Source: Enterovirga sp.
GTDB lineage: Bacteria > Pseudomonadota > Alphaproteobacteria > Rhizobiales > Beijerinckiaceae
NCBI GenBank assembly: GCA_028290385.1
Contig: JAQGJZ010000471.1
Coordinates: 1-5,398, forward strand
Length of the DNA: 5,398 bases
Reading direction: 5' to 3'
Shown here: piece by piece, positions 1 through 5,398 of the stretch
Layout of the letters: the number at the start of each line of letters is the position of its first letter
How positions within the stretch are numbered: the stretch's first letter is position 1
Made by a program: the position numbers and the translations under genes
Notes under the pieces: generated by a model
What the model saw: only the letters and a program-made list of their open reading frames with translations
Told to the model about the DNA's origin: nothing
The model's database searches: none

Positions 1-875
<875 letters not shown>

Positions 876-934
876 TGCCGTCTCCTAAAGCCGGCCGCGG
901 AGGGCCGGGAAAAACCGTCGGACTCTGACCTGGA
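876..934 (-). other. Desulfurase-sufB spacer with a GC-rich hairpin
   Basis: The 59-bp spacer carries the inverted repeat CCGGCC (891-896), a six-base loop (897-902), and GGCCGG (903-908), ending only four bases before the sufB Shine-Dalgarno (881-886 on the minus strand). No T-run follows on the minus strand, so it is not an intrinsic terminator. It could be an mRNA hairpin affecting sufB translation or mRNA processing between the two genes, or it may be chance in GC-rich DNA. Confidence 0.35.
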
Positions 935-2107
935 TCAAGCCGCGCACGCCCGTCCTCTGTCATATAGGCGGCGCAGCACGGTTTCGAAGGCCTCCGAGAA
1001 GCGGACCACGTCCTCCTCTCGTGAATTCCAGCCGAAGCTCACCCGGATCGCGCCGCGGCCGAGATCGGCCGGCACGCCCATGGCGGCTAGGACGTGCGAG
1101 GGCGCCACCTTCCCCGAGGAACAGGCGGAGCCTGAGGACACGGCGACCCCTGCGAGGTCAAGAGACATCAGCGCCGTTTCGGCGGAAACGCCCGGGATCG
1201 CGAACGCGAGCGTGTTGGGACTGCGCTCGACCTCCGCGCCGAAGACGACGGCGGCCGGAGCGAGCCGCCGAACCTCCGCTTCCGCCCGGTCGCGCAGGCG
1301 GCCGAGCCGCACCGCCTCCGCGGCGCGATCCCGCAGCGCGATCTCGGCCGCGACCCCGAAGCCCACGATGCCGGCGAGGTTTTCGGTTCCCGCCCGGCGC
1401 CGGCCTTCCTGGCCACCGCCGCGGACGAAGGGGAGCTCCGGCCCGGCCCGGCCCGGTGCGACGACGAATGCGCCGATGCCGGCGGGAGCACCGAGCTTGT
1501 GCCCGGAGAGCGTCGCGGCATCGAGGCCGAGCGCGCCCATGTCGACCGGAATGCGTCCCGCCGCTTGGACGAGGTCGCTGTGCAGGATGGCCCCGCCGGC
1601 GTGCACGCGCGCCGCAATCTCGGCCAGCGGCTGGAGGACGCCGGTTTCGTTGTTCGCGGCCTGGACGGAGACGAGGGCGGCGGCGTCCGCTTCGGCGAGC
1701 GCGCGCGACACGTCGTCGTCGTCGATCCGGCCGTCGCGGCCCACCCCGACCAGGCGGACGGCGTTGGCCGGGAAAGAATGGCCCGACAGGACGGAGGCGT
1801 GCTCGGTGGCGCAGGCGAGGAGCCGCGTCGCCGGCCGGCCGCGCGCGTCCTGCAAGGCGCCGGGGCGCAGCAGCGTGGCGTTCGCCTCGGTGCCGCCGCT
1901 CGTGAACACCACATCCTCGGGCCGCGCCTCGACAAGGGCTGCCACCTGGGCGCGGGCGCGCTCGACCAGCGCACGCGCGCCCCGCCCCTCAGCATGGACC
2001 GAGGACGGGTTTCCCCCGCGCGCGAGCACGGACGTCACCGCGTCCAGCACCTCAGGCCGGATCGGCGCCGTCGCGTTGTGGTCCAGGTAGGTCCGGGGCG
2101 AAGCCAT
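935..2107 (-). CDS. Cysteine desulfurase, group I (NifS/IscS-like), first gene of the suf operon
   Basis: A PLP-dependent fold-type I (class V) aminotransferase-family enzyme that converts L-cysteine to alanine and passes persulfide sulfur to Fe-S assembly. At 390 residues it has the usual length. Visible residues: YLDHNATAP (7-15), GGTEAN (71-76), His103 in TEHAS, ANNETG (151-156), Asp178 and Gln181 in SDLVQAAG, the Schiff-base lysine Lys204 in SGHKLGAPAG, Arg355 in GAIRVSFG, and catalytic Cys329 in SSGSACSSGKVAPSHVL. The loop around that Cys is of the IscS/NifS (group I) type rather than the SufS (group II) type. In rhizobial suf operons the leading desulfurase is often called sufS2; I leave the symbol empty because naming varies. 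The ATG at 2107 is fixed by an in-frame stop at 2114-2116 just upstream; no good Shine-Dalgarno is visible, so initiation may be weak. It leads sufB in an operon and diverges from the hydrolase gene. Long plus-strand open frames inside it are Arg-rich shadows. Confidence 0.96.
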   Translation of the reverse strand: MASPRTYLDHNATAPIRPEVLDAVTSVLARGGNPSSVHAEGRGARALVERARAQVAALVEARPEDVVFTSGGTEANATLLRPGALQDARGRPATRLLACATEHASVLSGHSFPANAVRLVGVGRDGRIDDDDVSRALAEADAAALVSVQAANNETGVLQPLAEIAARVHAGGAILHSDLVQAAGRIPVDMGALGLDAATLSGHKLGAPAGIGAFVVAPGRAGPELPFVRGGGQEGRRRAGTENLAGIVGFGVAAEIALRDRAAEAVRLGRLRDRAEAEVRRLAPAAVVFGAEVERSPNTLAFAIPGVSAETALMSLDLAGVAVSSGSACSSGKVAPSHVLAAMGVPADLGRGAIRVSFGWNSREEDVVRFSEAFETVLRRLYDRGRACAA

Positions 2108-2241
2108 GCCAATTCAGGTTACCGGGGGGCCGCAAGACCGGACGAAAATCTTGCAATTCACCCGCCCGGACGTGATATCCTGTTGCGATCGCGAGACGTA
2201 TCTGACCCGCCGTCACGCGGCTGTCCACGGTTCGTTCACGT

Positions 2242-2258
2242 CTTAGAACGCTTCTAAA
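2242..2258. promoter_or_regulatory. Iron control element (ICE), putative Irr-binding site
   Basis: The sequence CTTAGAA-CGC-TTCTAAA is an interrupted palindrome matching 13 of 14 arm positions of the consensus TTTAGAA-N3-TTCTAAA that I recall for the ICE bound by the haem-responsive Fur-family regulator Irr in Rhizobiales. It is an AT-rich island in GC-rich DNA, between the divergent desulfurase and hydrolase genes. It lies immediately downstream of the proposed suf -10 element and would cover the transcription start, a repressor-type position. suf operons are known Irr (and in some species RirA) targets in this group, so iron control of suf is the natural reading. The motif is seen directly; the binding protein is inferred. 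Confidence 0.72.
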
Positions 2259-2260
2259 CT

Positions 2261-2290
2261 AGATTAGCGGCCTGTCACAGCCGGAGTCAA
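2261..2290 (-). promoter_or_regulatory. Putative sigma70-type promoter of the suf operon
   Basis: On the minus strand a -35-like TTGACT (2290-2285) is separated by 18 bp from a -10-like TAATCT (2266-2261). The start would fall near 2254, inside the ICE palindrome, giving a leader of about 147 nt before the desulfurase ATG. The agreement of promoter spacing with the operator position supports it, but promoter motifs of this strength also occur by chance. Confidence 0.45.
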
Positions 2291-2359
2291 GCTCGCGGAA
2301 CTCGGGTTCTCGTTCGCGCGGCAGACCCGGAAAACCGGTCCGCCAGAGGTGCATCGAGT

Positions 2360-3019
2360 ATGCCTGAAGTCACGTTCACGGGCCCCGCCGGCCGCATCGA
2401 GGGCCGCTACCAGCCGGCGAAGCAGAAGGGCGCGCCCATCGGCATCGTGCTGCATCCGCACCCGCAATTCGGCGGGACGATGAACAACCAGATCGTCTAC
2501 AACCTGTTCTACGGCTTCGTGAATCGCGGCTTTTCGGCGCTGCGCTTCAACTTCCGCGGGGTTGGCCGCAGCCAGGGCTCCTTCGACCATGGCGCGGGCG
2601 AGCTGTCGGACGCCGCCGCGGCGCTCGACTGGGCGCAGGCCGTCAACCCGGACGCACGCACCTGCTGGATCGCGGGCGTGTCCTTCGGGGCCTGGATCGG
2701 CATGCAGCTCCTCATGCGCCGGCCCGAGATCGAGGGCTTCATCTCGATCGCCGCGCCCGCCAACCGCTTCGACTTCACGTTCCTGGCGCCCTGCCCCTCC
2801 TCGGGCCTGTTCGTGCACGGCTCGGAAGACCGGGTGGCTCCCCAGAAGGAGGTCATGGCCGTGATCGAGAAGGTGAAGACCCAGCGCGGGATCCAGCTCG
2901 AGCACCAGATCGTGGAGGGGGCCAATCACTTCTTCGACGGCAAGGTCGAGGAGCTGATGACCACGGTCGACACCTATCTCGACAAGCGCCTCGGCAAGCG
3001 GGAAGAGCAGGCCGCCTGA
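2360..3019 (+). CDS. Alpha/beta hydrolase (dienelactone-hydrolase-like family)
   Basis: A 219-residue cytosolic alpha/beta hydrolase without a signal peptide. The probable nucleophile is Ser108 in GVSFG (106-110, a G-x-S-x-G elbow), the acid Asp157 in HGSEDRVAP, and the base His190 in EGANHFFDG. HPHPQFGGTMNN (32-43) is the family-typical oxyanion-hole stretch and FNFRGVGRSQG (63-73) the conserved loop after a core strand. The substrate is unknown; related small proteins are annotated as hydrolases or esterases only. GAGG (2346-2349) precedes the ATG by 10 bases. A gene of this family often lies divergent to, or beside, the desulfurase-sufB genes in Rhizobiales (from memory). Its last 50 codons are duplicated downstream at 3802-3954, so the present 3' end may derive from an incoming allele. 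The stop is followed after 10 bp by the DUF6338-like gene, so read-through transcription is likely. Family call is sure; function is not. Confidence 0.92.
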   Translation: MPEVTFTGPAGRIEGRYQPAKQKGAPIGIVLHPHPQFGGTMNNQIVYNLFYGFVNRGFSALRFNFRGVGRSQGSFDHGAGELSDAAAALDWAQAVNPDARTCWIAGVSFGAWIGMQLLMRRPEIEGFISIAAPANRFDFTFLAPCPSSGLFVHGSEDRVAPQKEVMAVIEKVKTQRGIQLEHQIVEGANHFFDGKVEELMTTVDTYLDKRLGKREEQAA

Positions 3020-3021
3020 AG
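2866..3021 (+). repeat. Direct repeat copy A: 3' end of the intact hydrolase gene
   Basis: This stretch recurs at 3801-3956 with an exact offset of 935 bp, no gaps, and 5 mismatches in 156 bases. Copy A is the functional one: it encodes hydrolase residues 170-219, including the catalytic-type His190, and ends two bases after the stop. The repeat ends sharply on both sides. Confidence 0.97.
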
Positions 3022-3029
3022 GCAGCCGC

Positions 3030-3638
3030 ATGGACGAGGTGGGGAAGCTCACACCGCAGAACCTGCTGCTCCTGCTGCAGTTCGTGGTGCCGGGCTTCCT
3101 CGCCGTCTACTTTCGTTCGCTGTTCGTCCGTCGGATCGAGGCCTCGTTCAAGGACAACATCCTTCTTTTCGTTGTCCTGTCCGTCATCTACGCGTTCGTT
3201 GTCGTCCCGATCTGGCTGGGCCTGAGGTCCGGCGCGCTTCACCCACTGGCCCAGTGGCTGGTCTGGCTCGTCCTGCTGATCATCATTCCGGTCGCTGGGG
3301 GCGTTCTACTCGGCGTTGCCGTGCAGCAGGGCTGGACCCGCTCGCTCCTGCTGCGGATCGGACTTCGCCCTCTCAGCCCGTACCGGACCGGCTGGGATTG
3401 GGCCTTCGGCCAGACGCGCGAGCCCACCTATCTGCTTGTGACGATGGACGACGGCTCGCAGGTCGCGGGTCTGTTCGGCGGAGAGTCTCTGGCCGCCTCG
3501 GATCATGCCTTCCGCGACCTGTTTCTCGAGGTCACGTATGAAGTCGATGCCGAAGGGAGCTGGTCGGAACGTGAGCCCAGGCAGTCGATCCTGGTCTCGG
3601 GCAAGTCCATCCGCTACATAGAATTCCTCGCGAGGTGA
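3030..3638 (+). CDS. DUF6338-like membrane protein of unknown function
   Basis: A 202-residue protein with three likely membrane segments in its N-terminal half (about residues 11-33, 42-64 and 75-98), followed by a soluble C-terminal domain (about 115-202), probably cytosolic. The C-terminal pattern WDWAF (122-126), YLLVTMDDGSQVAGLFGG (134-151), RDLFLEVTY (162-170) and ILVSGKSIRYIEF (187-199) resembles, from memory, the DUF6338 family; no biochemical role is known to me. No catalytic motif is obvious, and the C-terminal part looks like a small beta-rich module. AAGG (3019-3022) lies seven bases before the ATG and ten bases separate it from the hydrolase stop, so it may be transcribed with that gene. 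A small proline-rich gene starts four bases after its stop, probably a translational partner. It lies inside the repeat-flanked insertion and is likely acquired. Gene reality is very likely; the family call is moderately sure. Confidence 0.85.
   Translation: MDEVGKLTPQNLLLLLQFVVPGFLAVYFRSLFVRRIEASFKDNILLFVVLSVIYAFVVVPIWLGLRSGALHPLAQWLVWLVLLIIIPVAGGVLLGVAVQQGWTRSLLLRIGLRPLSPYRTGWDWAFGQTREPTYLLVTMDDGSQVAGLFGGESLAASDHAFRDLFLEVTYEVDAEGSWSEREPRQSILVSGKSIRYIEFLAR
3632..3635 (+). promoter_or_regulatory. Shine-Dalgarno for the small proline-rich gene
   Basis: GAGG sits in the last codons of the DUF6338-like gene, six bases before the ATG at 3642. It supports the start of the small gene and suggests coupled translation of the pair. 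Confidence 0.6.
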
Positions 3639-3641
3639 GCG

Positions 3642-3797
3642 ATGAGCGACCGTTTGCGTCCGATCCCTCAAGGCTATCAGCCGCAGGGGAACAAGGATCA
3701 GGCAGGCGACCAAGGGACGACGGCCAATCGGCCGCCGCCGCCCCCGCCGAAGCGGTTCACCACAGCCGTGAAGCCGCCGCCGAAGTCTTCCCGCTGA
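3642..3797 (+). CDS. Small proline-rich protein, probable partner of the DUF6338-like protein
   Basis: A 51-residue protein: MSDRLRPIPQGYQPQGN at the N-terminus, a hydrophilic middle, a run of six prolines (NRPPPPPPKRF, about residues 29-39), a second PPP and a basic Lys/Ser/Arg-rich tail. It has no membrane segment, signal peptide or enzyme motif and is probably disordered in isolation. It starts four bases after the DUF6338-like stop, with GAGG six bases upstream, so the two are likely translated together. Short proteins with a GYQP motif and a proline-rich tail beside DUF6338-type genes are something I recall only loosely; I cannot confirm the family. About a fifth of its codons end in A or T, more than in neighbouring core genes. 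Its stop is three bases from the right insertion joint; the C-terminus looks natural, but loss of a few original residues cannot be excluded. Function unknown. Confidence 0.68.
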   Translation: MSDRLRPIPQGYQPQGNKDQAGDQGTTANRPPPPPPKRFTTAVKPPPKSSR

Positions 3798-3800
3798 CCC

Positions 3801-3954
3801 CGAGAAGGTGAAGACGCAGCGCGGAATCCAGCTCGAGCACCAGATCGCGGAGGGGGCCAATCACTTCTTCGACGGCAAGGTCGAGGAGCTGATGACGACC
3901 GTCGACACCTATCTCGACAAGCGCCTCGGCAAGCGGGAAGAGCAGGCCGCCTGA
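3801..3954 (+). pseudogene. Headless 3' fragment of the alpha/beta hydrolase gene
   Basis: The fragment encodes the last 50 residues of the hydrolase, including the equivalent of catalytic His190 in EGANHFFDG, and ends at a TGA at 3952-3954. It lacks the nucleophile elbow, the acid residue and any normal start, so it cannot be an active enzyme. Relative to the intact gene it has one amino-acid change (Val185 to Ala) and four silent third-position changes, with no frameshift, so it is either recent or derived from an allele that was under selection until the event. It probably marks the original end of the hydrolase gene before the cassette arrived. A GTG at 3808 could in principle start a 48-codon peptide, but no ribosome site supports it. 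Confidence 0.9.
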
Positions 3955-3956
3955 AG
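3801..3956 (+). repeat. Direct repeat copy B: stranded hydrolase 3' end
   Basis: Second copy of 2866-3021. Differences from copy A are at 3816, 3825, 3848, 3897 and 3900; only the one at 3848 changes an amino acid. The left border is abrupt, and after 3956 the sequence diverges from that following copy A. Confidence 0.97.
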
Positions 3957-4010
3957 CCGCCCTGCATGGGTCGCGGGCGCTCGGCGGATCTTTCCACAGG
4001 CGCTCGGATT

Positions 4011-4028
4011 TCGCTCAAATTTGAGCGA
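4011..4028. promoter_or_regulatory. Perfect 18-bp palindrome, possible operator
   Basis: TCGCTCAAATTTGAGCGA is a perfect inverted repeat without spacer, in the short gap between the hydrolase fragment and the small gene at 4091. It is more AT-rich at its centre than its surroundings. As RNA it could fold into a seven-pair stem with an AAUU loop, but no U-run follows on either strand, so a regulator-binding site is as likely as a terminator. No known regulator consensus was recognised. Confidence 0.5.
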
Positions 4029-4078
4029 CCCTGTTCACCACAGCTGCACGGCAAGCCCGCCAGATGGGCCCGCACCGC

Positions 4079-4085
4079 GGGAGAG
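4079..4085 (+). promoter_or_regulatory. Shine-Dalgarno deciding the start of the small unknown gene
   Basis: GGGAGAG is placed with its GGGAG core seven bases before the GTG at 4091. The upstream in-frame ATG at 4064 has no comparable purine-rich site, so the GTG is preferred. Confidence 0.45.
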
Positions 4086-4090
4086 ACTTG

Positions 4091-4342
4091 GTGGGTTGGC
4101 TGTATCAGGGCTCCGAGAGGGATCTGCTCGGGCTGAGCGAGGGCGATTTCGTCGAGGTGTGGTCCGCGCTGTTCGGTGAGCCGCCGGCCGCCATGATCGA
4201 GCGCGCCGAGATGATCGCCCTGATGCGCTCCGCCCTCCAGCCCAGGGCCCGGCCGGCCCTCCGGTCCGAGGCGCGGGCGATGGCCGCGCGCCTCGCCTGG
4301 GCGACGTTCAGCCCGCCGGAAGCGCCTTCACCCCGCCCGTGA
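4091..4342 (+). CDS. Small hypothetical protein, convergent and overlapping with anmK
   Basis: From the GTG at 4091 this encodes 83 residues; an upstream ATG at 4064 would add nine, but its extension contains a rare AGA codon and it lacks a ribosome site. I recognise no family. The first part (GWLYQGSERDLLGLSEGDFVEVWSAL, shown by its pieces GSERDLLGLSEGDF and VEVWSALFGEPPAAM) is balanced and predicted helical. The middle ERAEMIALMRSAL also looks helical, and the tail is Ala/Arg/Pro-rich. Codons are strongly GC-ending like neighbouring genes, and the residues are not the Arg/Pro-heavy composition of antisense shadows here, which supports a real gene. Its last 35 bases overlap the 3' end of anmK on the opposite strand. 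No signal peptide or membrane segment is seen. It might be a small regulatory or structural protein; no function is claimed. A non-coding alternative is possible. Confidence 0.58.
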   Translation: MGWLYQGSERDLLGLSEGDFVEVWSALFGEPPAAMIERAEMIALMRSALQPRARPALRSEARAMAARLAWATFSPPEAPSPRP

Positions 4343-5398
4343 GCGGCTCCGGAATTCCGGTCGTCGAGGGGAACGTGATCGGCTCCCCGAGGCAGCTCAG
4401 CACGGCCAGATAGGCGAAGGCCTGCGCCTCCAGATAGGCGGAGGACCAGCCGACCGCGTCCGCGGTCGTGATCTCGGCCCGCAGGTGGTAGTTCAGGAGG
4501 CGCATCAGCTCGCCGTTGCGGGATCCTCCCCCGGCGACGATCCAGCGCAGCGGCGGCTCCGGCGCATGGTCCAGCGCCCGCGCAACGGCCTGGGCCGTGA
4601 AGGCCGTGAGGGTCGCCGCGCCGTCCTCCGTCGAGAGCTGCCCCGCGAGCTTGTGCGAAAACCAGTTCCGGTCGAGCGATTTCGGCGGCCTGCGGGCGAA
4701 GAACGGGTGCGTCAGCAGCCAGGCCAGGAGCGCGCCGTCGGGCCGGCCGCGCGCCGCCGTGCGGCCGCCGTCGTCGAGCGGGCGCCCCGTCCGCTCGCGC
4801 ATCCAGTCGTCGATCAGCGCGTTGCCGGGCCCCGTATCGAAGGCGAGGAGGTCGCCGCGCGCCGTGATCAGGGTCACGTTCGCGACCCCGCCGAGATTCA
4901 GGATCCCGAGCGGGCCGGCAAAGCCGGAGGCCTCGGCGAGCGCGCGGTGAAACACCGGCACCAGGGGCGCGCCCTGCCCGCCTGCATCGATGTCGGCCCG
5001 ACGGAGCTCGTACACGACCGGGATCCCGAGCCGCGTCGCCAGCGCCTCGCCGTCCCCGATCTGGACCGTCATGCGCTGGTCCGGCCGGTGCACCACGGTC
5101 TGCCCGTGGAAGCCGATCACGCCGATGTCGCCCGGCGTCAATCCGTTCTCGGACAAAAAGGCCTCGACGGCCTCGGCGTGGCTGCGGGTGACGAGCTCCT
5201 CGGCGTCCGGCAGGCAGCCGGGCCGATCGCCGGGAAGCTCGATCTTCTCCGAGTCGATCAGCGCCTCGCGCAGCAGCGCCCGCTCCTCGTCGCTGTAGGG
5301 CCGATACCCGGTCGGCCCGAGGGGCTCGATAAAGCCGTTGCTCGTCCGCTCGACCTTGAGGGCGGTCCCGTCCGTGTCGATCAGCGCCACATCGACGC
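4308..5398 (-). CDS. anmK: Anhydro-N-acetylmuramic acid kinase AnmK (N-terminal tip cut by right edge)
   Basis: AnmK uses ATP and water to open and phosphorylate 1,6-anhydro-MurNAc to MurNAc-6-phosphate in cytosolic peptidoglycan recycling; its product is the substrate of MurQ in organisms that have it. The visible 362 residues begin with VDVALIDTDG; the family has GTS-x-DGVD just before, so only about 15-20 residues and the real start lie beyond the edge (a GTG at 5390 is an internal valine). Motifs in order: GFHGQTVVH, VQIGDGEAL, RRADIDAGGQGAPLVPVFH, LNLGGVANVTL, FDTGPGNALIDDWM (its Asp is the probable catalytic base), GGGSRNGELM and TTADAVGWSSAYLEAQAFAYLA. These are the ASKHA-type phosphate and sugar sites, all intact. 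Length agrees with the roughly 370-residue family. The C-terminus GGVKALPAG ends inside the convergent small gene. In many Rhizobiales tyrS lies divergent to anmK (from memory), so it may sit just past the right edge. Confidence 0.97.
   Translation of the reverse strand, partial: VDVALIDTDGTALKVERTSNGFIEPLGPTGYRPYSDEERALLREALIDSEKIELPGDRPGCLPDAEELVTRSHAEAVEAFLSENGLTPGDIGVIGFHGQTVVHRPDQRMTVQIGDGEALATRLGIPVVYELRRADIDAGGQGAPLVPVFHRALAEASGFAGPLGILNLGGVANVTLITARGDLLAFDTGPGNALIDDWMRERTGRPLDDGGRTAARGRPDGALLAWLLTHPFFARRPPKSLDRNWFSHKLAGQLSTEDGAATLTAFTAQAVARALDHAPEPPLRWIVAGGGSRNGELMRLLNYHLRAEITTADAVGWSSAYLEAQAFAYLAVLSCLGEPITFPSTTGIPEPLTGGVKALPAG

Larger units (their letters stand above)
3022..3800 (+). 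other. Inserted two-gene cassette between duplicated hydrolase ends
   Basis: The 779 bp between the two repeat copies hold a DUF6338-like gene and a small proline-rich gene on the same strand, with almost no spare DNA. The right joint is only three bases after the small gene's stop. No integrase, transposase or terminal inverted repeat is visible. By hand count about 15 of the first 98 codons of the membrane gene and 11 of 51 codons of the small gene end in A or T, against about 9 of the first 100 in the hydrolase, so codon use is mildly different. This fits acquisition from a related GC-rich genome. The mechanism is inferred. Confidence 0.65.

Noticed and set aside
2152..2180. Plus-strand promoter-like pair TTGCAA / TGATAT
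   Set aside because: It lies about 180 bp before the hydrolase start, upstream of the ICE and within the suf leader, with non-ideal spacing; too weak to list.
1021..2257. Several long plus-strand open frames opposite the cysteine desulfurase
   Set aside because: They are rich in Arg, Pro and Ser, have no recognisable domain, and lie over a well-supported minus-strand gene with all catalytic residues; in GC-rich DNA such shadows are expected.
2108..2359. IscR-type operator or an iscR gene ahead of the suf genes
   Set aside because: I found no convincing IscR or RirA palindrome; the only clear symmetric site is the ICE-like one, and no regulator gene is encoded in the window.
3626..3635. Short palindrome CCTCGCGAGG at the end of the DUF6338-like gene
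   Set aside because: Ten bases of GC-rich symmetry inside coding sequence are expected by chance, and no U-run follows.
3022..3800. Transposon or IS element reading of the inserted cassette
   Set aside because: No transposase, no terminal inverted repeats, and the flanking repeat of 156 bp is far longer than a target-site duplication and encodes the end of the host gene.
2264..3860. Minus-strand open frames over the hydrolase and the DUF6338-like gene
   Set aside because: They are antisense to conserved coding sequence; two of them resemble each other only because they cross the two copies of the duplicated hydrolase end.
4516..5298. Plus-strand open frames opposite anmK
   Set aside because: anmK is intact and family-typical on the minus strand; the antisense products are Ser/Arg/Pro-rich and unlike any known protein.

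Overview
The base composition (GC-rich, strongly GC-ending codons) and the gene content point to an alphaproteobacterium of the Hyphomicrobiales (Rhizobiales), plausibly near Methylobacteriaceae or Bradyrhizobium-like groups. The assignment rests on protein resemblance and on an Irr-type iron control element. I cannot fix the genus.

Layout, left to right. (1) Positions 1-2107, minus strand: the beginning of a suf iron-sulfur cluster assembly operon. A group I (NifS/IscS-type) cysteine desulfurase is first and sufB second; sufB runs off the left edge, so sufC, sufD and the rest would lie outside. (2) Positions 2108-2359: a divergent control region with a near-perfect palindrome of the Irr-binding iron control element (ICE) type, directly downstream of a plausible sigma70-type promoter for suf. 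(3) Positions 2360-3019, plus strand: an alpha/beta hydrolase with an intact Ser-Asp-His triad set. (4) Positions 3022-3800: a compact two-gene cassette made of a DUF6338-like membrane protein (3030-3638) and a 51-residue proline-rich small protein (3642-3797) that had to be read directly from the sequence. (5) Positions 3801-3956: a second copy of the last 156 bp of the hydrolase region, a headless remnant. (6) Positions 3957-4090: a short spacer with a perfect 18-bp palindrome. (7) Positions 4091-4342, plus strand: a small unknown gene whose 3' end overlaps convergently with (8) anmK (minus strand, 4308 to the right edge), anhydro-N-acetylmuramic acid kinase of cell-wall recycling, lacking only its N-terminal tip.

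The most unusual structure is the DUF6338/small-protein cassette framed by a 156-bp direct repeat of the hydrolase 3' end (151 of 156 bases identical, four of the five differences synonymous). It reads as an insertion that supplied its own allelic copy of the hydrolase end, leaving the older end stranded downstream. No integrase or transposase is present, so homology-assisted (one-sided) recombination of foreign DNA is a better explanation than a transposon. The suf genes serve Fe-S cluster building under iron control, anmK serves murein recycling, and the cassette looks like an accessory addition of unknown role.
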